DNA from: Polyangiaceae bacterium | GTDB taxonomy: Bacteria; Myxococcota_A; Polyangia; Polyangiales; Polyangiaceae | Assembly: GCA_025937835.1 (NCBI GenBank) | Contig: JAICQO010000037.1 | Span: forward strand, 1 to 55,748 | DNA length: 55,748 bases | Direction: 5' to 3' | Shown: in pieces, positions 8,878-17,410 of the stretch | Position numbering within the stretch: position 1 is the first letter of the stretch | Layout: the number at the start of each line of letters is the position of its first letter | Made by a program: the position numbers and the translations under genes | The notes under the pieces: generated by a model | Seen by the model: the letters and a program-made list of their open reading frames with translations, nothing else | What the model was told of the DNA's origin: nothing | Database searches by the model: none

Positions 8878-9129
8878 GTGCAGGTCGTGCTCAGGAAACT
8901 CGGACGCGGTTCCCGTGCGGTGGCAGGGCGGCTGGTCCGGGCGCCTCGAAAAGGCTCCGTGGTCGTCATCGAGTTTTCTGATGGGATGCACGAGTACGTG
9001 ACGACGCCCGTGAAGCGAGTGCTGCACCTCGCCGCGAAGAACGTTTGCTACATCGAGACCGTCAACAGCCGCTACCGACTCGAAGTGCGCGACCGCGAAC
9101 GCGCTCTCGAAGACGTCTCGAGCGGTTGA
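8878..9129 (+). CDS. small conserved-looking protein of unknown function
   Basis: From the GTG at 8878 this gives 83 residues: a basic N-terminal half (VLRKLGRGSRAVAGRLVRAP) and a beta-rich middle (KGSVVVIEFSDGMHEYVTTP, then AAKNVCYIETVNSRYRLEV). The alternating hydrophobic pattern suggests a small beta-barrel or SH3-like fold. No signal peptide or membrane segment is visible. An in-frame GTG at 8887 and an upstream ATG at 8842 are alternative starts; 8878 is preferred because of the TAGAGT hexamer. Not recognised as a named family. Confidence 0.6.
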   Translation: MQVVLRKLGRGSRAVAGRLVRAPRKGSVVVIEFSDGMHEYVTTPVKRVLHLAAKNVCYIETVNSRYRLEVRDRERALEDVSSG

Positions 9130-9150
9130 GTCCGAGTAGCCCCAAACTTT

Positions 9151-9176
9151 CTGGCTTTCGCTGAAGCGAAAACCAG
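9151..9176. other. imperfect hairpin between two small genes
   Basis: CTGGCTTTCGC and GCGAAAACCAG pair across a TGAA loop with one mismatch. No T-run follows on either strand, so it is not a standard intrinsic terminator; an RNA-stability element or repeat remnant is possible. Confidence 0.4.
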
Positions 9177-9240
9177 AGTATCCCCGGCGCCTCCACTGAT
9201 CCCCGGCGCGAGTCGGGCAGCGCTAGGTACAGGTTTCTCG

Positions 9241-9387
9241 ATGGGAAAGTTCGACAGCCGCAATTCGCAGAAGATGAGCCGCCGCAAGGCTCAGGCCAAG
9301 AAGAAGGGCCGCGCCAAGACCCGCGCCACCGCCGTGCGCGCCGAGCGCTCCAAGAAGAAGCCGTCGAAGAAGAAGAGCGCTGGCTGA
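9241..9387 (+). CDS. 48-residue lysine/arginine-rich protein
   Basis: A short gene reading MGKFDSRNSQKMSRRKAQAK, then repeated KKKG, RAK and SKKKPSKKK blocks to a TGA at 9385-9387. About half the residues are Lys, Arg or Ala, and third codon positions are almost all G or C, as in the surrounding genes. The composition fits a nucleic-acid-binding or ribosome-associated protein. The ordered, non-repetitive N-terminus (GKFDSRNSQKM) argues against chance. No strong ribosome-binding site is visible before the ATG. Function unknown. Confidence 0.65.
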   Translation: MGKFDSRNSQKMSRRKAQAKKKGRAKTRATAVRAERSKKKPSKKKSAG

Positions 9388-9483
9388 GCGCCGCTGCAGG
9401 GCGACGGCGCCGGCCGAATCGGCATGCCCAGAACCCTAAGGAGCGCCCGCCCGGCAAGTTTGCGGTTCTGGCGAGGCTTTCAA

Positions 9484-9954
9484 CTACTGGATGACCTTGG
9501 TCGCGAACTGAACGTCGCGACGTTTTACGGGCTCCGTAGCCGGCACCGGCTCACCGAATAGACCGAGGTCGCCCCCGCTGCGCTGCTCGGACACGAGCTT
9601 GAAGCCGCGCCCCGTGTCTCGCCACTCCTGGGCGACCCGCGTGGTGCGCAGTTGGCCCTCGTCCATGCGCGTCCAGGCGTAGTCGACCTCGACGCGCACC
9701 CGGTCCTTGGCGGACATGTCGAAGCCGGCGAGCTCGACGTCCACGACGCGGATGTCCCTGCCCCAGCTCGCGCGCCGCTCGAGGAAGCCTTTGCGCGCGC
9801 TGTCGGCGGTCAAGCCACCGGCGAGCTCGGTGCGCCCGAAGCGCGCGGCAAGGTTCAATTCGCGCACCGCGTCGGCGGCGCGCTCCGCGGGTGGAGGCGG
9901 CGCGATGCAGCCTGTGGCGAGCAATAGAGCAAACAGGGCAGGGAGGCCGCGCAT
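9484..9954 (-). CDS. putative lipoprotein, unknown function
   Basis: A 156-residue protein with a clear lipobox (ALLLATGC, Cys16). The mature part is a compact alpha+beta domain with alternating strands (IRVVDVELAGFDM, RVRVEVDYAWTRMDEG, LRTTRVAQEWRDTGRGFKLV), reminiscent of NTF2-like folds, though this is only an impression. The ATG at 9954 directly follows a short spacer without a ribosome-binding site. It lies 45 bp downstream of the large beta-barrel gene and converges on the small basic-protein gene. No family recognised. Confidence 0.75.
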   Translation of the reverse strand: MRGLPALFALLLATGCIAPPPPAERAADAVRELNLAARFGRTELAGGLTADSARKGFLERRASWGRDIRVVDVELAGFDMSAKDRVRVEVDYAWTRMDEGQLRTTRVAQEWRDTGRGFKLVSEQRSGGDLGLFGEPVPATEPVKRRDVQFATKVIQ

Positions 9955-9999
9955 GGCACGCCGTTAGCAGCCGTGCGGCGGCGCGGGCAACAAACCCAC

Positions 10000-12984
10000 T
10001 CAGAACCCCGAAGCCGCGACGAAGTAGGTTCGGATCGCCGAGATCGCGCGCGCGCCGCGCTCGCCGTCGGGCGGAGCATCGTCGAAGCCGCGGGCGGCGC
10101 CGAGCCGCAACGTCGCGCCGTAGTGGTAGCCGAGCGTCAGCGAGAACCAAAGCTCGGCGCCGGTTCCGAAGTGCAAGACGTCGAGCGGGTCAGCGGGATC
10201 GACGGCGAAATACGCGCCGCCGTAGTCGGCGAACACGGTCGCGCTGACCCGGTCGAGGAAGATCGGCAAGGTGCTGAGCCCGCGCTGCACCTCGAGCAAC
10301 GGGAAGCGGTACTCGGCGTTGAACAGCGCGTACTCGCTGCCCACGAAACGGCCGGGCTCGTAACCACGCAACACGAAGGCGCTCTGGAACAGGCCGCTCG
10401 TGTAGGCATCGAGCACGGGCTTATCGGCAAACCCTCCCGTCGAATAGAGGCCGCGGCGCGGGTAGCTGCCCCCGGAGCTGCCGCCCGAGACGGCGAGCGC
10501 GAGCACGTGGTGGTCCAACCAGGGCGCCTCCAGGTAGCCAATCAGCGAGCCCTGCACGGCGTGGAGCGTGGATTCGCTGCCGATCGCCGGGTCGGCAAAG
10601 TCCACGCCGAGCGTCAGCGTCAGGCCGCGCTCGGCGCTGATGCCGTAGCTCGAGCCCGACGCGTTCGAGAAGCGATAACCGGCGTGCAGCGTCGCGATCA
10701 CGCCGGACGACGGCTCGACGGGGACGGGCGCCCACGGATCGACGCGCGTGCCGAGCGGCGCCTCGTGCGAGATGCTCGCCACGGTGTAGCTGAGCCCCAG
10801 GTTTTCGGACGAGAACTCGCCCGGCAGCGGGAAGTCGATGCCGCTGCCGAGCGCGATCAGCTGCTCGGTGACGATCTCGCGCGTCTCTCCGACGCGGTAG
10901 TTCGAGCGCGGAGCCACGCTGCGGTACAGCGTCTCGTGCAGCGTGAAAGGCAGCCGGGAGTACGAGTAGTCGAGCACGCCCTGCCACTCGCTGCCTTCAC
11001 TCTCTAGTGTGATAGAGGCGGTGAACGCGTGGCGATTCAGCGCGTCGGAGCCGGAGGTCTGGAGCGTGAGCGCGTTGCCGAAGGTGCCGGTGCCGTAGCG
11101 GAGCCCGAGCGAATGCGGCCGTAGCGTCGGCAATGCGCTGTAGGGGCGCACCGGGTAACGACGGGGGGGCACGGAAGCGCGCGGGCTGCTCGGCGGAGGC
11201 GCCGGCCCTGGCTCGAGGAAGCGGCTCGGCTCGAGCGGCATCGCGTACAGGTCGAAGCCGTGCGAGTCGTAACCGACGTAAACCAGGGTTCGCCCGTCCC
11301 GCGAGACCTCGGGATAATACGCGCCGGTGAGCACGTTGGTGACTTGCCGGAGGCGGCCGCTCTCGAGCTCGTAGGCGTAGACGTTGGCAATCCCGCTGCG
11401 ATCGGAGGTGAAGTATAGCGTTCTGCCGTCGGCGGACCACGACGGCTGCTGGTCGATGGCGCGATCCTGGAACAGCTCCGTGTAAGCGCCGCTCTCGAGC
11501 TCGACGACCCTGAGGTTCCGGTAGCCGCCGGTGCGCCATACGCCGTACGCGAGGCGCTTGCCGTCGGGCGAGAAGCGCGGCGTGAAGGCTTGCTCGTAAC
11601 GCACGCTGGGTACGAGCACCCGCTCGTTCTCGAGCTGCCCGTGCGGGCCGCGATCCGCGATGCGCAGCGTGGTGGTGCCGGCGCGGCTCGTGACATAGGC
11701 GATCCGCCGCCCGTCGGGGGAGAGATCGGGGCTCCGCGCGCGGCGGCCCACGCTCAGGCGGCGCCGCGAGGCCTCCTCGCCGCCGGGCGCGCGCTCGAAC
11801 GCTTCGAGCTCGAACAAGTCGCTCAGCAGGTGCCGCCGGCGCGACGGCGCGACCGAGTCGAAGAGGAGCGTGCAATTCGGCGCGACGGCGAGACCGCGGC
11901 TCGCGGCGCGCGTGACTAGCTCGTGCTCACCGCGAGCGTCCGGCGCGAGCGGCACCCGGTACAGGCCCGCCGGATCGTGGCCGTCGTCCCTCACGTAGAC
12001 GAGCGAGGGAGCGCCGTCCGGCGCGCAGCGCGGCGGCAAGAAGCGCGGAGAAAACGCGAGCTGTCCGCCGCGCGTGAGGCGCACGCCCTGACGCAACCCG
12101 CGCGCTTCGATGGCCTGCTTGGTGCTTCGCACCTCGCGCTCGAGGTCGGCGACGAAGGCCCGGTAGAGCTCGGGGTAAGTGCGCCCGGTGACCCGACGCA
12201 GCGAGCGGTTGATACCGAACGGGATCACGTCGTCGGAGTAGTCGGCGGTGACTGCCGCGAACGTGCCGGGGCCATAGACGTCGGCGATCCACGACAAGAA
12301 CTTGGAGCCGTACACGTACGCGAGGTTCGAGCCGGGCCAGCGGCGTGGCGTGTTGCTGAGCTGATCGAGCGGCACCACGCGGCCGTCGAGCACGTCGGCG
12401 CGCAGGTACATCTCGTACTGGGTGCCGCCGAGCCGGCCGCCCTCGGTGTGCTCGGTCTCCATCGCCACGCCCAGCCCTTCGAGGATGAAGCGCGGTTGCC
12501 AATCGTTCGGCGTGTAGAGCTTGCCGAAGATCGCGTTGATCAGGCCGGGCAAGCCGGTCGTGCTGTCGACGTGAACCACGTGCGTGTACTCGTGGACGAC
12601 GAGCAGATCGTACCAGTCGTCGTAGCCGCCGAGCGCTGACATGTCGGGCGGCGCGTTCACGAGCAGCAGGATCGCGTTGTACGGGCGCGCGATGGCCAGG
12701 CCGTTGGCGTCGTCGGAGCTGTCGCTCAAGACGATCTGCGTCACCTGGCTGGGTGCGGTCGCGAGCTCGGGAACGAGCGCCGCGTGGGCGCGCTCGGCGA
12801 GGCCTGCGACGCGCTGAGCGAGCTCCGCGAGGCCGTCGTGGTAGTGGACGCGGAAGTGCGGCGTCGTCACGGTCCAGTAGCGGAGCTCCGGATCGCCCGC
12901 GCGCGCGGGGAGCGCGACGAACAGCGCGGCGAGCGCAATCAGCAGCCGCGCCGAGCCTGCCAAGGCTCGCCGAGCTCGAGTCAA
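10000..12984 (-). CDS. outer-membrane protein: HEXXH peptidase, TolB-like propeller, beta-barrel
   Basis: A 994-residue exported protein with three parts. After a signal peptide (ALAALFVALPARA) comes a zinc-peptidase-like domain with H131-E-Y-T-H135 and a downstream FILEGLGVAMETEH that can supply the third ligand, as in MA-clan (gluzincin) peptidases. Next are TolB/WD40-like beta-propeller repeats (RSPDLSPDGRRIAYVTS, FTPRFSPDGKRLAYGVW, QQPSWSADGRTLYFTSD). The last third is a BamA/D15-like barrel ending in Phe (TYFVAASGF), the usual outer-membrane insertion signal. The start is taken as TTG at 12984, overlapping the TGA of the PilZ gene (TTGA), because it puts the signal peptide at the N-terminus. 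A surface or periplasmic protease is inferred. Confidence 0.82.
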   Translation of the reverse strand: MTRARRALAGSARLLIALAALFVALPARAGDPELRYWTVTTPHFRVHYHDGLAELAQRVAGLAERAHAALVPELATAPSQVTQIVLSDSSDDANGLAIARPYNAILLLVNAPPDMSALGGYDDWYDLLVVHEYTHVVHVDSTTGLPGLINAIFGKLYTPNDWQPRFILEGLGVAMETEHTEGGRLGGTQYEMYLRADVLDGRVVPLDQLSNTPRRWPGSNLAYVYGSKFLSWIADVYGPGTFAAVTADYSDDVIPFGINRSLRRVTGRTYPELYRAFVADLEREVRSTKQAIEARGLRQGVRLTRGGQLAFSPRFLPPRCAPDGAPSLVYVRDDGHDPAGLYRVPLAPDARGEHELVTRAASRGLAVAPNCTLLFDSVAPSRRRHLLSDLFELEAFERAPGGEEASRRRLSVGRRARSPDLSPDGRRIAYVTSRAGTTTLRIADRGPHGQLENERVLVPSVRYEQAFTPRFSPDGKRLAYGVWRTGGYRNLRVVELESGAYTELFQDRAIDQQPSWSADGRTLYFTSDRSGIANVYAYELESGRLRQVTNVLTGAYYPEVSRDGRTLVYVGYDSHGFDLYAMPLEPSRFLEPGPAPPPSSPRASVPPRRYPVRPYSALPTLRPHSLGLRYGTGTFGNALTLQTSGSDALNRHAFTASITLESEGSEWQGVLDYSYSRLPFTLHETLYRSVAPRSNYRVGETREIVTEQLIALGSGIDFPLPGEFSSENLGLSYTVASISHEAPLGTRVDPWAPVPVEPSSGVIATLHAGYRFSNASGSSYGISAERGLTLTLGVDFADPAIGSESTLHAVQGSLIGYLEAPWLDHHVLALAVSGGSSGGSYPRRGLYSTGGFADKPVLDAYTSGLFQSAFVLRGYEPGRFVGSEYALFNAEYRFPLLEVQRGLSTLPIFLDRVSATVFADYGGAYFAVDPADPLDVLHFGTGAELWFSLTLGYHYGATLRLGAARGFDDAPPDGERGARAISAIRTYFVAASGF

Positions 12985-14096
12985 ATGTCGTCGTGGAACA
13001 GCGGTTCCCGGTTGCGCACGTAGCGATACACGAGCTGGCGCGCCTCGGGTGAGATCTGCACGATCTGCGCGCCGAAGCCGGGCGGCGCGTCGGAGCTCGT
13101 GTCGCGCGTTTCTCGAGCCCAGCGCACGACGCCGATGGCCTCGAACTCGTAGCCGCCGGGCAGCGCCACCTTGAGGTGCACCTGCGTTCCGATCGGCGGG
13201 ATCTGATAGGTCGCAACGAAAAGACCGCCAGCGTCGAGCACGTCGTTCCCGCTCAGGCCCTTGTAGAAATTGGTCGGGCTGTGCGCGCCGAGCGCCGCTT
13301 CGATCCGCACCGGCGCGCCGGGGCCGACCGGGGCGGGCACGCGCGACGGCGCGGGCGCCTTCTGCTCCCAATCCGGAGCCGGAGGGTGCGGGGCGCTCGG
13401 CTGCTGCCAACCCGACGGGGGCTGCCATTGCGACGAGGCGGGCGGCGCACCATACGGGTTCTGCTGCGAATAGTCCGGCACCTGCGAGGGCGGCGGCGCG
13501 GGATACTGTGCCGGCGGCTGCGCGTACTGCGGCTGCGGTGGATACGGCGGCTGCGCATGATGCGACTGCGGCGGCGCGTGCTGCGACTGCGGCGGCTGCG
13601 CGTGATACGAGGGCGGCGGCGCGGCGTAGGGCTGCTGCGCGTGGCGCGATTGCGGCGGCTGCTGCGGCGCGTTCGGATAGTGAGCGGGTTGAGGCGGCAG
13701 TGGCGGCATGCGCGGCGCGTCCAGCATCGTGCCCGCGTACGGCGAGACCGGCGCGGCCTCGACCGGTGCCGGCGGCTGCTGAGCCGCGGCCTGCGCGAGC
13801 TGGTGAATCGTCCCGAGCGAGCCGGCGATGGCCTCGAGCGCGCCCTCGACCTCGGGGTGCGGCAAGTTGAACGACTGCAGCTCGCCGAGCGCCTGGCGCG
13901 TGATCGCAAGCGCCTGCGGCGCCGTTTCGGCGAAGGCACCGCCCCGCGTGGCTTCGATGCGATGCAGCAGGCCCATCGCCTGGGCCACCTGCTCGACGAC
14001 CCGCGACAGCTCGGGCGGAAGCGCGGGCGATTGCAGCAAGCCGAGACCTCTCGCCAACCCCTCACGGGCGGTGCGCGCCGCCGTCACCGGATCCAT
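12981..14096 (-). CDS. PilZ-domain protein (Myxococcus paralogue type)
   Basis: A 371-residue protein. Residues 1-105 are helical. About 110-255 is a low-complexity Pro/Gln/Tyr/His linker with repeated QSHHAQPP-like units. The C-terminal ~110 residues resemble the TIGR02266 myxobacterial PilZ group: SPTNFYKGLSGNDVLDAGG, GTQVHLKVALPGGYEFEAIG, VVRWARE and GFGAQIVQISPEARQLV. PilZ domains usually bind c-di-GMP, but the classical RxxxR motif is not evident, so ligand binding is uncertain. The ATG at 14096 has a GGAGG-containing leader and TATAGA further upstream. The stop overlaps the start of the beta-barrel gene, suggesting coupled synthesis. Confidence 0.85.
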   Translation of the reverse strand: MDPVTAARTAREGLARGLGLLQSPALPPELSRVVEQVAQAMGLLHRIEATRGGAFAETAPQALAITRQALGELQSFNLPHPEVEGALEAIAGSLGTIHQLAQAAAQQPPAPVEAAPVSPYAGTMLDAPRMPPLPPQPAHYPNAPQQPPQSRHAQQPYAAPPPSYHAQPPQSQHAPPQSHHAQPPYPPQPQYAQPPAQYPAPPPSQVPDYSQQNPYGAPPASSQWQPPSGWQQPSAPHPPAPDWEQKAPAPSRVPAPVGPGAPVRIEAALGAHSPTNFYKGLSGNDVLDAGGLFVATYQIPPIGTQVHLKVALPGGYEFEAIGVVRWARETRDTSSDAPPGFGAQIVQISPEARQLVYRYVRNREPLFHDDI

Positions 14097-14172
14097 CGTC
14101 TCGATTGCCTCCGCCGAGCAGTCTATACCAGCTCGCGCCGGAGCCAGAAGTCTTGGGGCGGGCAGATTTCAG

Positions 14173-15060
14173 CTACTCGGCGGAGCTCCGGAGCAGCCGG
14201 CCCAGCTCGGAGCCGTTTACCAGGCGCTCGTCCCCGAGCCGCGCCTGTTCGACTACAACCGCCCCGTCCCCGGTCCGGAGCGCGACACCGTCGCGTAGGT
14301 CTGCTTCTCCCGGCTCGAGCGCCGCGAGGTGCGTGGGGGCGGGCCGCGCGGCCGTGATGTGGAATTCTGTGCCCAGGATCTCGAGCGCCACGCCGGGTAC
14401 GGGCGAAAGCGCGCGGATCCGTCGCAGCACGCGCTCGGTGGGCCAGTCCCAGCGAACCTGGAGCTCGTCACCTTCGGGGATGGGCGCGAGCGTTACGCGC
14501 GTTTCGTCCTGCGGCTCGGCAGCAGGCGGCGCTCCGCGCGCGAAATCCGAGACGGTGCGCCGCAGCAGGCGCAGGCTGGGTCGATCGAGCGCGCGGGCGA
14601 GCTGCCAGGCGTTGCGGGAGCCAATCGCAAGGCGCTCGTGGCCGAGCAGCGCGCCGGTGTCGTAGCTTGCCTCGAGCAGGTGCGCCGTCACGCCGGTCTC
14701 GGAGTCACCGGCGTCGATCGCCCAGTAGTAGGGGTCGGGGCCGCGGTGGCGCGGGAGCAGCGACGGGTGCACGCCGAGCGCCGCGGTTCTCGGGATCGCC
14801 AACCACCCGGGCGTGAGGCGGCGGGTCCAGAACCAACTGACGAGCAGCTCCGGGCGTTCGCGCTCGAAGCGCGCCAAAAGCTCGGGCTCGCGTTCAGAGA
14901 GCTCATGCGCTCGCAGCACCGGTGTGCCCGCTCGGCGCCTGAGCCGCCGTTCGCCGGGCGCGGCCACCGGTGACAGCACGCACAGGTCGAGAGCGTGGCC
15001 GTCTTCCGCCAGCAGCAGCGCGCCGAGCGGGAGACCGAAGTAAACGATGCGAAGGGCCAG
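14173..15060 (-). CDS. formyltransferase-family protein (Fmt-like fold)
   Basis: The formyltransferase core is plain: LGVHPSLLPRHRGPDPYYWA followed by DSETGVTAHLLEASYDTGALL, the GxHPSLLPxxRG and D-x-GAL pattern that binds N10-formyl-tetrahydrofolate and carries catalytic residues. The N-terminal Rossmann strand reads RIVYFGLPLGALLLAEDGH, but no ATG, GTG or TTG lies between it and an in-frame TAA; the only near-cognate codons are CTG at 15060 (used here) and ATC. The first canonical start (GTG, 14979) would remove that strand. The C-terminal part (about 190-295) is an OB-like domain. It follows the sulfatase-like gene by 25 bp. It may be a methionyl-tRNA or sugar formyltransferase relative. 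Confidence 0.75.
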   Translation of the reverse strand: MALRIVYFGLPLGALLLAEDGHALDLCVLSPVAAPGERRLRRRAGTPVLRAHELSEREPELLARFERERPELLVSWFWTRRLTPGWLAIPRTAALGVHPSLLPRHRGPDPYYWAIDAGDSETGVTAHLLEASYDTGALLGHERLAIGSRNAWQLARALDRPSLRLLRRTVSDFARGAPPAAEPQDETRVTLAPIPEGDELQVRWDWPTERVLRRIRALSPVPGVALEILGTEFHITAARPAPTHLAALEPGEADLRDGVALRTGDGAVVVEQARLGDERLVNGSELGRLLRSSAE

Positions 15061-15085
15061 GGCGCGCCGAGTTTAGCTCGAGGAG

Positions 15086-17188
15086 CTAGAAATCGGGTGG
15101 TTCGACTTGATCCAGGTACGAGTCGACCGCGCGTTCGAGCGTGGCACGCCGTGCGTTCGTCGGCAGATCGAGCTCGTCTGCAGAGCTCTGCGCCACGCTC
15201 TCGAACTCGACCGAGCCCGGGATCAGGTGACGCACGAAGCGGTAACGGCCGTCGCTCGCCAGCACCTGATCCGAGACCCGAGCCTTGTTCGACGCGTAGC
15301 TCCAGATCTCGGACAGCACGACGCGCTGCGCGAACGGCTCCCGGAGATCGCGGCTGTCCAGGTCGGGGGGCAGCGGAGTCTCGGTGTATCGGAGCAAGGT
15401 CGAAAAGAGGTCGAGCGCGCTCACGAGCGACGCCACGCGGCCGGGCTCCAGACCGGGCGCCGAGAGCACCAGCGGCACGCGAACACTGACCTCCGACAGC
15501 GTCTGGCCGTGCGAGCGGTCGTGTTCTTCCAGGTCTTCACCGTGATCGGCGAGCAGCGCCACCACGACGGGCTCCCCTCGTGCCTGGCGAGCGACCAGCG
15601 CGTCGAGCAGAGCAGCCACGCCCTGATCGAAGGCGAGGATCTCGTGATCGTAGCGGTCGGCCGTCGTGGCGCCGAAGACCGGAAGCCCGGGATGCCGGGT
15701 GCTCGGTGCGTGCGGACCGAAGTAGTGAACCCACAGGAAGAAGCGCTGGTCCGGCGTGAGCTGACCGAGCCGCGCAACCACGGCCCGCGACAGCGCCGCG
15801 TCGTCGGTCGCGGGCGACAGCTGGCGCCCGTCGGTCCACTCGTCGAAGCGCCCCACGATGTTGTGGCGCTTGTCGAGGTAGTTCGAGTCGCCGTCGTCCA
15901 CGAAGGCGAGGGTGAGCATGCCGCGTCGAGACAGCCACTCCGAGAGCGTCCAGCGCCACTCTTTCGTGGGCATGGCTTGCTGCCGGACCACGCCGACGTC
16001 GTCCTTGGTGTCCACCGGCGACCACTTCAGCCGGCGGGGGTAGACGCCGCGCATCACCGCCGAGAGCGCGTACTGCGTGGAGGTCGCGGGGGCGTAGGTG
16101 TTTTCGAAGAGCTGCCCGTGCTCGCGCGCCCAGCGATCGAGGTGCGGCGTCGTCGACCGCGCGTAGCCGTAGCCGCTGACGTGCGCGGCGCTCAGCGTAT
16201 CGACCGTGATCAACACGACGCTCACGGGCGAGGCGTGCTCCGGCCGCGGCACGGACTCCGGAGCGTAGCGCGAGCGAGCTTCTACGGCGCTATCACCCCC
16301 GATGCAGTTGTCGTCACGGCCGTTGCGGGCCACCTCGCGCTGGCCCGGGTTCACCTCGGGATCCCAATCGTCGCAGTCGCCGCCGGCGAGCGCGGCCGAA
16401 TACCCGTCCCGATCCCAATCGAACGCTCGCCGGTAAGCCGCCATCGCGAGGCCCGCGTACGGTGCTCTCACGATCGCAGCCGCGAGGGTTGCTTCGTGCT
16501 CGCGTATCGCCACGAACGGCACACTGCCGACCGCGACCAGAAGGCCGACCGCTGCGCGCGCTGCCCGCGGCCCGAACGCAGGCAGATCCACGCAGAACGC
16601 CGCGAACACCAGCGCCCCGAACACTCCGGCCCGAAGCGCGGTTCGCTCGAGCGGGTACGGCCCCACCAGCAAGTCTGCCTCCACCCGGCTCTGCAACAGA
16701 GCTGCCGTCAGAGCAACCGCTCCGAGCGCGAAGCGTTCCTTCGCGGCACACCGTTCGAGCCAGCTCGGTAGCTCGCGCGCTGGCGTCAGGGCGACGCCGG
16801 CCAGACCAAACACGGCGGCGCCCAGCAGCAGCGAGAACCCGGCGCCGATCGCGAGCACCGCGTAGCGTCCGCCGAGCCGGGCAGCGAGCCCGAGATCCGC
16901 CGCGATCGCCAGCGCGCAGGCGACGCCGCTCCCGAACCAGAACGCGATCGTGAACCTCCGGCCCATGCGGCCCAACAAGTCCGTCCACGCGCACAAGCCC
17001 GCCGCCGCGATCGCCCCCGCGCCCGCCCCGAGGCAGCCCGCGACCGCGATCGCCGCGCTGCTCCCCTCGTCGGTCGTTGCCTGATCGAGGGCCGCCACCG
17101 CCGCGAACACCGGCGCAGCCGTCGCCGCTCGAGCCACCGCTCGGCGGAGAAAGCCGTCTCGGACGGGCGACTGGGCGATGACAGGCAT
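15086..17188 (-). CDS. membrane-anchored sulfatase/phosphatase-superfamily protein with MopE-type calcium loop
   Basis: A 700-residue protein. The first ~270 residues hold several hydrophobic helices. Then comes a MopE-type metal-binding motif, DWDRDGY...GGDCDDWDPEVNPGQ...NGRDDNC, likely to bind calcium. The C-terminal ~380 residues are an alkaline-phosphatase-superfamily domain with metal ligands in VVLITVDTLSAAH, FFLWVHYFGPHAP, and VVVALLADHGED. At the position of the sulfatase Cys/Ser-x-Pro-x-Arg nucleophile it reads ATSTQYALSAVMRG, without Cys, so formylglycine chemistry is unlikely and a Ser/Thr nucleophile is more plausible. The ATG at 17188 is preferred over one at 17290 because a TATCCT hexamer lies between them. 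Confidence 0.82.
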   Translation of the reverse strand: MPVIAQSPVRDGFLRRAVARAATAAPVFAAVAALDQATTDEGSSAAIAVAGCLGAGAGAIAAAGLCAWTDLLGRMGRRFTIAFWFGSGVACALAIAADLGLAARLGGRYAVLAIGAGFSLLLGAAVFGLAGVALTPARELPSWLERCAAKERFALGAVALTAALLQSRVEADLLVGPYPLERTALRAGVFGALVFAAFCVDLPAFGPRAARAAVGLLVAVGSVPFVAIREHEATLAAAIVRAPYAGLAMAAYRRAFDWDRDGYSAALAGGDCDDWDPEVNPGQREVARNGRDDNCIGGDSAVEARSRYAPESVPRPEHASPVSVVLITVDTLSAAHVSGYGYARSTTPHLDRWAREHGQLFENTYAPATSTQYALSAVMRGVYPRRLKWSPVDTKDDVGVVRQQAMPTKEWRWTLSEWLSRRGMLTLAFVDDGDSNYLDKRHNIVGRFDEWTDGRQLSPATDDAALSRAVVARLGQLTPDQRFFLWVHYFGPHAPSTRHPGLPVFGATTADRYDHEILAFDQGVAALLDALVARQARGEPVVVALLADHGEDLEEHDRSHGQTLSEVSVRVPLVLSAPGLEPGRVASLVSALDLFSTLLRYTETPLPPDLDSRDLREPFAQRVVLSEIWSYASNKARVSDQVLASDGRYRFVRHLIPGSVEFESVAQSSADELDLPTNARRATLERAVDSYLDQVEPPDF

Positions 17189-17232
17189 GACGCGAGGCCC
17201 CAGGGCGATGCCGGCCGCCCCTCGGTCGCGCG

Positions 17233-17238
17233 AGGATA
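17233..17238 (-). promoter_or_regulatory. candidate -10 hexamer TATCCT
   Basis: TATCCT on the minus strand, 44 bases before the ATG of the sulfatase-like gene. It matches the TANCCT form seen close to other starts in the window and would give a short leader of 30-odd bases. Confidence 0.3.
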
Positions 17239-17410
17239 AACCTGGTCGCCGGGAAGCCGCGTGAAGGCTGCGCAAATCCCCGGCAATCACTTGATCTTAT
17301 TGAACATTTTCGCGCGCGCCGTGGTTCGGCCGCCCCGCGGCGACAAACGGGCGTGCGGCGGGCCGAAAAGTTGTGCCATTCGGCCCCTAGCGGTTACCAG
17401 AGGGGACTCA

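Noticed and set aside
9388-9483. Bidirectional terminator between convergent genes
   Set aside because: No GC hairpin with a T-run was found on either strand.
13176-14357. 393-codon plus-strand frame opposite the PilZ gene
   Set aside because: The product is an almost pure Arg/Leu/Gly string mirroring the Pro/Gln linker of the minus-strand gene.
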